DNA of 13,091 nt from DATDRQ01 sp035291645 (GTDB lineage: Bacteria; Chloroflexota; Anaerolineae; Anaerolineales; UBA4823), in contig DATDRQ010000095.1 in assembly GCA_035291645.1 (NCBI GenBank), positions 1 through 13,091 of the forward strand. Reading direction: 5' to 3'. Below are positions 1-8,418 of the stretch, piece after piece (the first letter of the stretch is position 1; every line of letters begins with the position of its first letter). Made by a program: the position numbers and the translations under genes. The notes beneath the pieces are model-generated. The model saw only the letters and a program-made list of their open reading frames with translations, was not told the origin of the DNA and did no database searches.

Positions 1-1561
1 CTACGTGTACGTGCGCAGCGGGACAGGCTGGATCCTGGAAGGGAAACTGGCGCCCAGGGATGCCAGGGCGGGAGATACCTTCGGCGTGTCGGTTGCGATC
101 GAAGGCAACACGGTGATCGTGGGCGCAAGCGGCCGGGACGTAGGTGATGAAGAGAATGCCGGAGCCGCATTCGTCTTCGCGCGCGAGGGCATCACCTGGA
201 AACAGAAAGCCGAGCTGGTTGCCAAGGATCCTGGTGATGAGGATGGGTTTGGGGTTTCCATGGCCATCGATGGATCGACGCTGGTCATCGGCGCTGACGC
301 CAAAGATGTTGGGCCGCTGCCAGATGCAGGAGCAGCTTATGTCTTTTTGCGGCGGAGTGGAGGCTGGGATCAGAAAGCAAAACTGGTCGCCTCGGATGCT
401 GATCTAGGCGAGTTCTTCGGCGGTGCAGTCGATGTCTCCGGCAGCCGCATCATCGTAGGAGCAACCCAGGCAGACCCTTATGACGTCACCGGTCCAGGAC
501 AGGCCTATATCTTCGAAGGGCAAGGAGATTCTTGGAAAGAAAAAGCGGTCCTATCCCCGGACGAAGATCGCACGGGCGACTTCTTCGGGAGCGCAGTAGC
601 CATATCCGGAGGAACCGCGGTCGTCGGGGCCAAGTTCCACGATCCCAACCTGGGGAGCGGCCGCATCACGAACGCCGGAGCGGCTTACGTGTTCACCCGG
701 GAAGAGGACGGCTGGGATCAGCAAGCTACCTTATATCCACTCGATGCAGTGCCTTTCGCCGAGTTTGGCCAGTCCGTGGATTTGGAAGGTAACACAATTG
801 CCGTGGGCGCGGAAGGGATGTCGCAGGCCGGCTATGCTCAAGCCGGGGCAGTTTACCTGTTCGCGTTTCGCAATAATGAGTGGGTGCAGCAATCCAAGGT
901 GGTTGCAGATTACGTATACGAGAACGATTCGTTTGGAAAGTCAGTTGCGATGTCAGGAGACCGGCTCGTCGTGGGAGCCACCGGTCGCGATCCGGGGAAC
1001 ATGGCGCAGGCCGGCGAAGCTTTCGTTTACCTCCTGGCGCAGGTGCAGCTGCCTGAAACAGGATTTGCACCGGGCAAGACCACGTTGCTAAAACCCCAAC
1101 CCCCGACCAAAGCCTATTCCGTTCTGGGTGATCTTTGGCTGGAGATACCCCCTTTGGGCGTCCAGACCGCCATCGTTGGAGTGAAGGAAGGCGGCAGCGG
1201 GTGGGATACAACCTGGCTGTGGGATCAGGCTGGTTATCTGGAAGGGACTGCCTTTCCAACCTGGCCGGGGAACTCCGGGATAGCCGCCCACGCAGCTCTG
1301 CCCAACGGCGAACCTGGACCTTTCGCCCGATTGCACACCCTGCGCTGGGGAGACCGCATTGTCGTCCACGCCTGGGGTCAGTCCTATACCTACGAGGTGC
1401 GTAAAATCGCGCAAACCAGTCCGGATGATCTCACCGCGCTTTCCCACGAAGAGTACAGTTGGATCACGTTGATCACCTGTGAGGATTACGACGAGGAGAG
1501 CGGCGAGTACACCTCCAGGACGGTTGCCAGGGCTGTGCTGGTCTCGGTCGAAGATGAGTAA
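1..1561 (+). CDS. FG-GAP repeat surface protein with LPETG motif and C-terminal sortase domain (5' partial)
   Basis: The reading frame is open at the left edge (codons begin at base 2), so the N-terminus and any signal peptide lie outside the window. Residues are counted from the GTG at position 5. Residues 1-340 are six FG-GAP-like repeats of about 56 residues, each with a W..KA.L segment, an FG.SV core, a G....VGA strand and a closing AGAAY-VF. An LPETG motif follows at 349-353. Residues ~370-518 resemble a sortase: His429 in GIAAHA, Cys492 in TLITC and Arg505 just after it form the expected His-Cys-Arg set. FG-GAP repeats usually build an extracellular beta-propeller, and sortases are cell-surface transpeptidases, so a surface location is inferred. 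The fusion of repeats, sorting-like motif and enzyme in one chain is unusual. The sortase class is not assigned. The substrate is unknown. Confidence 0.85.
   Translation, partial: YVYVRSGTGWILEGKLAPRDARAGDTFGVSVAIEGNTVIVGASGRDVGDEENAGAAFVFAREGITWKQKAELVAKDPGDEDGFGVSMAIDGSTLVIGADAKDVGPLPDAGAAYVFLRRSGGWDQKAKLVASDADLGEFFGGAVDVSGSRIIVGATQADPYDVTGPGQAYIFEGQGDSWKEKAVLSPDEDRTGDFFGSAVAISGGTAVVGAKFHDPNLGSGRITNAGAAYVFTREEDGWDQQATLYPLDAVPFAEFGQSVDLEGNTIAVGAEGMSQAGYAQAGAVYLFAFRNNEWVQQSKVVADYVYENDSFGKSVAMSGDRLVVGATGRDPGNMAQAGEAFVYLLAQVQLPETGFAPGKTTLLKPQPPTKAYSVLGDLWLEIPPLGVQTAIVGVKEGGSGWDTTWLWDQAGYLEGTAFPTWPGNSGIAAHAALPNGEPGPFARLHTLRWGDRIVVHAWGQSYTYEVRKIAQTSPDDLTALSHEEYSWITLITCEDYDEESGEYTSRTVARAVLVSVEDE
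1049..1063 (+). other. LPETG sorting-like motif inside the sortase-fusion protein
   Basis: Codons for LPETG followed by FAPGK lie between the last FG-GAP repeat and the sortase domain. In Gram-positive proteins LPxTG is the sortase cleavage signal, and it is normally followed by a hydrophobic segment and a basic tail at the C-terminus. Here it is followed by a soluble catalytic domain and no transmembrane segment. It may be a self-processing site or simply a conserved linker. Confidence 0.55.
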
Positions 1562-1696
1562 GATCGATCGGGATGAGGACTTTTGTACCTTGGATACATG
1601 ACAGTTAGCACTGTTCAATCGGACGTTATTTCTTGATAATCAGAACGGAGATATTAACCTGAGTTTACCCAACTTCTCGAAAAAGGAGGGCTGCGA

Positions 1697-1963
1697 ATGC
1701 CCGTCAGGGGATCGATCGTTGTTAACGATCTGTATTGTAAAGGTTGCGAGTTGTGTGTAGACGCCTGCCCCCAGGATGTTGTGGGCATCAACATGGAAAG
1801 GTTAACACAGAAAGGTTACCACCCGGCATATCTGTTCGTTGATGGCTGCACCGGCTGTGCAATTTGCGCCCTGGTCTGCCCGGAAGCGGCGATCACCGTC
1901 TACCGGGAGGTGCCAGCTCGCCGGGAGCCGGCCAGAGTATCGGAGAAGCTGCATGGCTCGTGA
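1697..1963 (+). CDS. 2-oxoacid:ferredoxin oxidoreductase, ferredoxin-like delta subunit
   Basis: This 88-residue protein carries two 4Fe-4S binding motifs. The first is C14-x2-C17-x2-C20-x3-C24-P, and the second is C51-x2-C54-x2-C57-x3-C61-P. It is a bacterial-type two-cluster ferredoxin domain that passes electrons from the TPP site of the oxidoreductase to free ferredoxin. A strong ribosome binding site, AAGGAGG, ends at 1689, seven bases before the ATG, and supports this start. The stop overlaps the start of the alpha-subunit gene by 11 nt, so translation is probably coupled. Delta as the first gene of delta-alpha-beta-gamma is a common order for KorDABC/VOR-type operons. I cannot tell the 2-oxoacid substrate from this subunit. 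Confidence 0.92.
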   Translation: MPVRGSIVVNDLYCKGCELCVDACPQDVVGINMERLTQKGYHPAYLFVDGCTGCAICALVCPEAAITVYREVPARREPARVSEKLHGS

Positions 1964-3068
1964 GCTGTTGAAAGGGAATGTTGCCACCGCCGAGGCGGCG
2001 ATCCGCGCCGGGGTAGAGGCCTATTTCGGCTATCCGATCACCCCACAGACCGAGCTGCTGGAATGGTTTGCCTTGCGTATGCCAGAGCTCGGGCGGACGT
2101 TCCTTCAAGCGGAGAGTGAGCTGGCAGCGATCAATATGGTTTATGGGGCCGCCTGCACCGGGGCGCGGGTGATGACCTCCTCCTCCAGCCCAGGTGTCAG
2201 CCTGATGATGGAGGGAATCTCCTATATAGCCGGGACAGAAGTACCCGTCGTCCTGGTCGATGTGATGCGCGGGGGTCCAGGCCTGGGAAATATCGCCCCT
2301 GCCCAGGGGGATTACAACCAGATCGTCCACGGCGGCGGGCATGGAGACTACCGCCCGATCGTGCTGGCACCTGCCAGCGTCCAGGAATCCATCGATTTGA
2401 CCGTGCTGGCGTTCGACATGGCGGAAAAATATCGCGCCATCGCTATCGTCCTGACGGATGGCAGCCTGGGCCAGATGATGGAGCCCGCCGAACTTCCGCC
2501 GATGCAGCCCGTTTTTCGCCGGACGCCCAGTTGGGCAGTATCCGGAGCCGAAGACCGTGACCGCCGCATTCTCAGCTCGATCTATTTGAATCCAGAGGAG
2601 GAGGAAGTTACCAACTTCCGTTTATTGGATCGCTGGAACCAGATCGAAGCCAACGAAGTACGCTACAAAGAGTACAACATCGAAGGCGCCGAACTGGTCG
2701 TCGTCGGATTTGGGACTGCCGGGCGAGTGGCTCTATCTGCCGTGCGGGCAGCCCGCGCTGAGGGTATCCCGGTGGGCTTGATCCGGCCGATATCGCTGAG
2801 CCCGTTCCCATCGGCGCGCCTCCGAGAGCTGGCCGATCAGGCACGCTCCATGCTGGTCGTCGAAATGAATTCCGGGCAGATGCTCGAAGACGTGCTCATG
2901 GTCACCGGCGGGAAGGTTCCGGTCGAGTTCTATGGCCGGATGGGTGGAGTGGTTCCTTTCCCGGATGAAATCCATGCGGAAATAAAACGGTTAAGCTTCG
3001 AGCCGCTTTCTTTCAGTGAAAACCCGCGCAAGAGCTGGATGGAGCGCCTGGCTCTCGCCAGGAATTGA
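1953..3068 (+). CDS. 2-oxoacid:ferredoxin oxidoreductase, alpha subunit (KorA/VorB-like)
   Basis: This 371-residue protein has the pyrimidine-binding domain of pyruvate:ferredoxin oxidoreductase-family enzymes near the N-terminus: GYPITPQTE at 26-34, an S/E-rich AESELAAINM segment, and TSSSSPGVSLMMEG. The later part, ending near PVEFYGRMGG, fits the transketolase C-terminal-like domain. It pairs with the beta subunit to decarboxylate a 2-oxoacid with CoA and reduce ferredoxin. I chose the ATG at 1953, which is preceded by GGAG, because the family sequence begins at MARELLKGN. The frame stays open upstream to 1839, but that part lies over the ferredoxin gene and does not look like protein. The MRGGPGLGN and AQGDYNQ segments resemble VorB/KorA types rather than pyruvate enzymes. 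The substrate could be 2-oxoglutarate or a branched-chain 2-oxoacid. Confidence 0.92.
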   Translation: MARELLKGNVATAEAAIRAGVEAYFGYPITPQTELLEWFALRMPELGRTFLQAESELAAINMVYGAACTGARVMTSSSSPGVSLMMEGISYIAGTEVPVVLVDVMRGGPGLGNIAPAQGDYNQIVHGGGHGDYRPIVLAPASVQESIDLTVLAFDMAEKYRAIAIVLTDGSLGQMMEPAELPPMQPVFRRTPSWAVSGAEDRDRRILSSIYLNPEEEEVTNFRLLDRWNQIEANEVRYKEYNIEGAELVVVGFGTAGRVALSAVRAARAEGIPVGLIRPISLSPFPSARLRELADQARSMLVVEMNSGQMLEDVLMVTGGKVPVEFYGRMGGVVPFPDEIHAEIKRLSFEPLSFSENPRKSWMERLALARN

Positions 3069-3080
3069 GGAGATTGGTGA

Positions 3081-3887
3081 ATGGTCGTCGAGATTCCTGC
3101 TGAGGTCGTATACCAACGACCGGATGCCTTTACCGATACGGTGACGAGTTATTGTCCAGGCTGCACACATGGCGTTGCCCACCGTCTGGTCGCCGAAATC
3201 CTGGACGAGATGGACCTGATCGAAAACACGATCGGGGTCGCCTCCGTCGGCTGCTCCGTGTTCGCCTACAATTATTTTGAATGTGATTTTGTCGAGGCTG
3301 CCCACGGCCGCGCTCCGGCGATGGCAACCGGGATCAAGCGCGTACTGCCCAACCGGTTCGTCTTCACCTACCAGGGAGACGGCGACCTGGCCTCGATCGG
3401 GATGGGAGAGATCGTCCACGCCGCGGCGCGTGGCGAAAATATAACGGTAATCTTCATCAACAACGCCAATTACGGCATGACCGGAGGGCAAATGGCCCCC
3501 ACCACCCTGCCGGGTCAGAAGACGACCTCATCCCCGTATGGCAGGGATGTCGAGCAGATGGGGTTTCCAATTCGTATGTCGGAAATGCTGGCAACCCTGG
3601 ATGGAGTCGGCTATGTGGCCCGGCGCAGCCTGCACGATCCGAAGAATATCCGCCTGGCAAAGAAATCGCTCCGGCTGGCGTTCGAAACCCAGGCACGCGG
3701 GATCGGCTTCTCGCTCGTCGAACTGCTATCCACCTGCCCGACCAATTGGGGCATGAAACCGGTCGAGTCCTTGCATTGGCTGGAAGAACACATGCTCCCG
3801 TTTTTTTCGTTAGGAGAGTTCAAAGTCAACCCAGCACTCAGCCAGACTCCAATCACCCGAGGAAGGTTAGCCCTAGATGCAGACTGA
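3081..3887 (+). CDS. 2-oxoacid:ferredoxin oxidoreductase, beta (TPP-binding) subunit (KorB/VorA-like)
   Basis: This 268-residue protein carries the thiamine pyrophosphate/Mg site: GDGD at 99-102 with the downstream NN at 127-128 and NANYGMTGGQ at 128-137. An early CPGC motif at 25-28 and GCS at 57-59 are typical of the beta subunit. It binds the cofactor that attacks the 2-oxoacid. The start lies 12 nt after the alpha stop, with GAGGAG just upstream. The last 11 nt overlap the gamma gene. The MTGGQMAPTT-x4-KTT-x2-PYGRD stretch resembles KOR/VOR-type beta subunits in my memory of the family and differs from the classic pyruvate enzyme. That is recognition by eye, not a search. Confidence 0.92.
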   Translation: MVVEIPAEVVYQRPDAFTDTVTSYCPGCTHGVAHRLVAEILDEMDLIENTIGVASVGCSVFAYNYFECDFVEAAHGRAPAMATGIKRVLPNRFVFTYQGDGDLASIGMGEIVHAAARGENITVIFINNANYGMTGGQMAPTTLPGQKTTSSPYGRDVEQMGFPIRMSEMLATLDGVGYVARRSLHDPKNIRLAKKSLRLAFETQARGIGFSLVELLSTCPTNWGMKPVESLHWLEEHMLPFFSLGEFKVNPALSQTPITRGRLALDAD

Positions 3888-4437
3888 AATCGTGATCGCA
3901 GGGTTTGGCGGCCAGGGGATCCTTTTTGCCGGACAGGTACTGGCCTATGCCGCCATGGATGCCGGAAAAGAGGTCACCTGGATCCCATCGTATGGACCGG
4001 AAATGCGCGGTGGGACGGCCAATTGCACGGTAATCATCTCCGATGAGGAGATCGGATCGCCGCTGGTCCGCAACCCTAGATGCGCGATCGCCATGAACCT
4101 TCCCTCCCTTGACAAATACGAAGAGTCAGTGGTTAAATGTGGTTTGCTAATCGTCAACGCATCGCTGGTTAACCGGCCCGTAAAACGTCGCGACATCCAG
4201 TCCATTCCCATACCCGCTAACGAAATCGCCGAATCACTGGGGGACAGACGATTGATCAACATCGTCGTCATCGGAGCGATGCTTGCCAGGTTGCCAGTAC
4301 TCGAGATTGACGGGATTGCGCAGGTATTAAAAGAACATATTCCTGAGCGGCACAAGAAACTATTACCGCTCAACTTGCAAGCCCTGGAAGCTGGGGCCAA
4401 TTTTGTGAGAAAGGAGCTAACGAAGGAGCTCGTATAG
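3877..4437 (+). CDS. 2-oxoacid:ferredoxin oxidoreductase, gamma subunit
   Basis: This 186-residue protein belongs to the gamma-subunit family (catalytic domain of pyruvate/ketoisovalerate oxidoreductases). The family's marker GFGGQG lies at 9-14, and SYGPEMRGG at 38-46 is the second conserved block. It completes the four-subunit complex encoded from 1697. The ATG sits inside the end of the beta gene (11-nt overlap), the same overlap length as between the first two genes, which points to translational coupling and equal subunit supply. The TAG at 4435 is followed by about 430 bases without a gene. Confidence 0.92.
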   Translation: MQTEIVIAGFGGQGILFAGQVLAYAAMDAGKEVTWIPSYGPEMRGGTANCTVIISDEEIGSPLVRNPRCAIAMNLPSLDKYEESVVKCGLLIVNASLVNRPVKRRDIQSIPIPANEIAESLGDRRLINIVVIGAMLARLPVLEIDGIAQVLKEHIPERHKKLLPLNLQALEAGANFVRKELTKELV

Positions 4438-4720
4438 GGCAACACCATCGCCGTTCACCGCAGTTCATTGTAGATACATTCCGGCCCATCGCCGCAAAGA
4501 CTCGCTGAACCCCGCAAACTCGAAATCATCGAGGTCGCAATCAGATCATCGCAGCCACATCGCCGTTCTTCGCAGCCACATCGCCGCCGCCCTATACAGA
4601 ACAACCAGTTCTTCGCCGCCACATCGAACCGGGTCCTCCGAACAAAGCAGTTACATTGCTGGGGACGGAAACCATCGCCGAAACAACGCAGCTCAACCCC
4701 CTCCTTCTAAGCTTTTTTCC
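4438..4720 (+). repeat. C-rich intergenic tract with dispersed CATCGCCG repeats
   Basis: No reading frame of note lies here on either strand. The word CATCGCCG occurs exactly at 4446, 4487, 4558, 4579 and 4673, with near copies at 4527, 4547 and 4622, all in the same orientation. TCGCAGCCACATCGCCG occurs at 4549-4565 and again at 4570-4586, a 21-nt period. TTCTTCGCAGCCACATCG (4566) recurs with one change at 4609. My hand count for 4441-4720 is about 103 C against 52 G on the + strand. A C-rich, G-poor transcript of this kind could be a Rho loading region at the end of the kor operon, or a protein-binding array, but its function is not shown. Confidence 0.6.
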
Positions 4721-4721
4721 A

Positions 4722-4749
4722 TGCGACGCACCCCTACGGGTGCGTCGCA
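4722..4749 (+). terminator. Perfect 12-bp hairpin after the kor operon, weak U-tract
   Basis: The arms 4722-4733 (TGCGACGCACCC) and 4738-4749 are exact reverse complements around a CTAC loop. On the + strand the following bases ACTTCTTAATC are only mildly T-rich, and on the - strand the following bases are A-rich. It is therefore not a textbook intrinsic terminator in either direction. It may still end or stabilise the 3' end of the oxidoreductase transcript, perhaps together with the C-rich tract before it. Confidence 0.5.
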
Positions 4750-4776
4750 ACTTCTTAATCACATCGTCTGAACTAC

Positions 4777-4813
4777 TTCCCCAAGCGGAGATCGCTTAGA
4801 CTAATTTGGGGAA
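4777..4813. repeat. Inverted repeat TTCCCCAA / TTGGGGAA with nested AAGCG / CGCTT
   Basis: TTCCCCAA at 4777-4784 is the exact reverse complement of TTGGGGAA at 4806-4813. A second short stem, AAGCG (4783-4787) with CGCTT (4793-4797), shares two bases with the outer arm, so full pairing of both is not possible. It lies 55 nt before the small gene at 4869. It could be an operator or a leader hairpin. There is no T-tract that would make it a clear terminator. Confidence 0.4.
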
Positions 4814-4868
4814 ATCGGTCAGGAGGATCTCGCCGAGGTACATCTGTCAAGCACAGGGGAAATTATGA

Positions 4869-5081
4869 ATGGAGCCTGAAAAATCGTTATTCATCTGCCC
4901 GAATTGTTTTCGGGTAAGCGCCGAAAGAATAGGTTGCCAGGAACACCCGATGTTAGAATGTGTCCCCGGGGAACCAGGCGACGATCGGCGCAAGCCGGTT
5001 TCCGATCGCTTCGGTAACCTGGTCTCGCGCGCCCCGCGCTGGTACCTGGAAGCCCTGGGGATGATCCAGCCAGAGACGTGA
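4869..5081 (+). CDS. Small Cys/His protein, probable zinc knuckle, unknown function
   Basis: This 70-residue protein has C10-x2-C13 and C23-x2-H26, the spacing of a small zinc-binding knuckle, plus a further Cys at 31. The second half is charged and ends with an SRAPRWYLEALG segment. There is no signal peptide or membrane segment, so it is probably cytoplasmic. AGGGGA at 4855-4860 sits eight bases before the ATG and supports the start. Another ATG at 4865 in a different frame stops after four codons. The gene stands alone between the C-rich intergenic region and the convergent ppdK, and its transcript can end at the hairpin at 5109-5145. I do not recognise the family. Cysteine spacing and a good ribosome site argue that it is real. 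Confidence 0.6.
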   Translation: MEPEKSLFICPNCFRVSAERIGCQEHPMLECVPGEPGDDRRKPVSDRFGNLVSRAPRWYLEALGMIQPET

Positions 5082-5108
5082 GACTTAAAAACTCGACAGA
5101 AATAAAAG

Positions 5109-5145
5109 ACCCCGCAGCCGGGTGACCTGATTCCGGCTGCGGGGT
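5109..5145 (-). terminator. Strong intrinsic terminator of ppdK, probably bidirectional
   Basis: A 13-bp stem (5109-5121 with 5133-5145, GC-rich) encloses an 11-nt loop. Read on the - strand it is followed by TCTTTTATTTCTG, a good U-tract, and it starts 25 nt after the ppdK stop. Read on the + strand it is followed by GGTTATTTTAATC, a weaker tract, and it lies 27 nt after the small zinc-knuckle gene. It therefore likely serves both convergent genes. Confidence 0.88.
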
Positions 5146-5169
5146 GGTTATTTTAATCAATAAACCAGT

Positions 5170-7938
<2,769 letters not shown>

Positions 7939-7942
7939 TAAG

Positions 7943-7949
7943 ACCTCCT
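7943..7949 (-). promoter_or_regulatory. Ribosome binding site that fixes the ppdK start
   Basis: The - strand reads AGGAGGT here, four bases before the ATG at 7938. This near-perfect Shine-Dalgarno sequence decides for the 922-residue form over the longer open frame beginning at 8004. Confidence 0.85.
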
Positions 7950-7994
7950 GATATAGTGAAATAAGAACTATAAGTGCAGATAATAGCGGGGTAT

Positions 7995-8023
7995 AGTTTA
8001 CCACTCGGTTGAATTTTTCACAA
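7995..8023 (-). promoter_or_regulatory. Tentative ppdK promoter
   Basis: On the - strand, TTGTGA (8023-8018) and TAAACT (8000-7995) are separated by 17 bases and each match four of six sigma-70 consensus bases. The match is weak. Its support is position, about 57 nt before the ppdK ATG, and overlap with the inverted repeat at 8006-8036. A consensus TTGACA lies further up (8115-8110 on the - strand) but has no -10 at a proper distance. Confidence 0.3.
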
Positions 8024-8036
8024 AGTGATTCAACCG
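8006..8036. repeat. 9-bp inverted repeat upstream of ppdK, candidate operator
   Basis: CGGTTGAAT (8006-8014) and ATTCAACCG (8028-8036) are exact reverse complements separated by 13 bases. Inside the spacer, CAC (8019-8021) and GTG (8025-8027) can extend the symmetry. It overlaps the tentative ppdK promoter, where a repressor or activator dimer could act. Alternatively it forms a hairpin in a longer leader if transcription starts further upstream. Confidence 0.5.
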
Positions 8037-8130
8037 GTTTCCGATATGCCTTTCGTCATACGAATGGCCCAACAAGCATGCTTCAAACGAACCGATTATT
8101 AGGACGACCTGTCAACCCCTTACTGTTAGC

Positions 8131-8149
8131 ATTATTTATTGTAAATAAT
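8131..8149. repeat. AT-only palindrome upstream of the protease promoter
   Basis: ATTATTTA (8131-8138) and TAAATAAT (8142-8149) are exact reverse complements around TTG. The palindrome ends 32 bp before the -35 element at 8182. This is a natural place for an activator or operator site. AT-rich sequence here could also help RNA polymerase binding. Confidence 0.4.
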
Positions 8150-8181
8150 TAAATACTTGCAAACTTGATAGTGATGCCTGA

Positions 8182-8211
8182 TTGACTCTCCCATCCTTCC
8201 TATGCTAAAAT
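8182..8211 (+). promoter_or_regulatory. Sigma-70 promoter of the riboswitch-protease transcript
   Basis: TTGACT (8182-8187) and TAAAAT (8206-8211) are 18 bases apart, five of six matches each, and a TG at 8203-8204 makes an extended -10. The expected start is near 8218, directly before the riboswitch aptamer, so the promoter position and the RNA element support each other. Confidence 0.8.
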
Positions 8212-8217
8212 GGGAAA

Positions 8218-8310
8218 TATCCGATAAAGGCAAACCCGGCGAAAACCGGGGACGCAAAGTCATGGGTCTAACGTCATGTGAAATGACTATGATCGCCAGG
8301 CTGCCGAAGA
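8218..8310 (+). promoter_or_regulatory. Class I cyclic di-GMP riboswitch (GEMM-I) aptamer
   Basis: The core reads AAAGGCAAACC (8226-8236), a hairpin CCCGG / CCGGG (8235-8239 with 8246-8250) with a GAAA-type loop, GGACGCAAAG (8250-8259), GGGTCTAA (8264-8271), a second hairpin GTCAT / ATGAC (8273-8277 with 8283-8287), then GCCAGGCTGCCG (8295-8306). This is the order and wording of the GEMM-I consensus as I know it. The base aligned with ligand-contact G20 of the Vibrio Vc2 RNA is G8229. An A there would mark cGAMP-sensing variants, so c-di-GMP is the expected ligand. It sits between a good promoter and the protease gene. The alignment was made by eye. Confidence 0.92.
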
Positions 8311-8338
8311 TTAATGGCTACGTTGAGTGGTTCATTTT

Positions 8339-8361
8339 AAGGCCTGGGCAACCAGGCTTTT
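8339..8361 (+). terminator. Riboswitch expression platform: intrinsic terminator
   Basis: GCCTGG (8342-8347) pairs with CCAGGC (8352-8357) around a GCAA tetraloop, extended by AAG / TTT to about nine pairs, and is followed by TTTTGTTGTT. The 5' arm can also pair with the CCAGGC at 8296-8301 inside the aptamer, which would prevent termination. It lies about 60 nt before the protease start, so it can switch that gene off in the leader. Confidence 0.82.
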
Positions 8362-8418
8362 GTTGTTCATCAATCTTTATCCACCAATCGATAGAAATTT
8401 CCGCGCTAGGAGTAAAAA

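Larger units (their letters stand above)
7939..8181. other. Divergent intergenic region between ppdK and the protease leader
   Basis: No gene is visible. Besides the ppdK ribosome site, the tentative promoter and the two inverted repeats listed separately, I see a short palindrome at 8052-8064 (TTCGT, CAT, ACGAA) and AT-rich DNA at 8130-8160 directly ahead of the protease promoter. Confidence 0.6.

Noticed and set aside
1633..1657. Possible promoter (TTGATA ... TATTAA) for the oxidoreductase operon
   Set aside because: The spacer is only 13 bases, too short for a sigma-70 promoter. No better pair was found between 1562 and 1680.
1839..1952. Upstream extension of the oxidoreductase alpha subunit
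   Set aside because: It is out of frame over the ferredoxin gene, whose Cys motifs are clear. The family N-terminus begins at 1953.
4821..4826. AGGAGG as a ribosome site for a further small gene
   Set aside because: No start codon lies at a suitable distance downstream. The small gene at 4869 uses AGGGGA at 4855.
7939..8004. N-terminal extension of ppdK with a hydrophobic segment (start at 8004)
   Set aside because: There is no ribosome site before 8004, while AGGAGGT sits directly before the ATG at 7938, where family homology begins.
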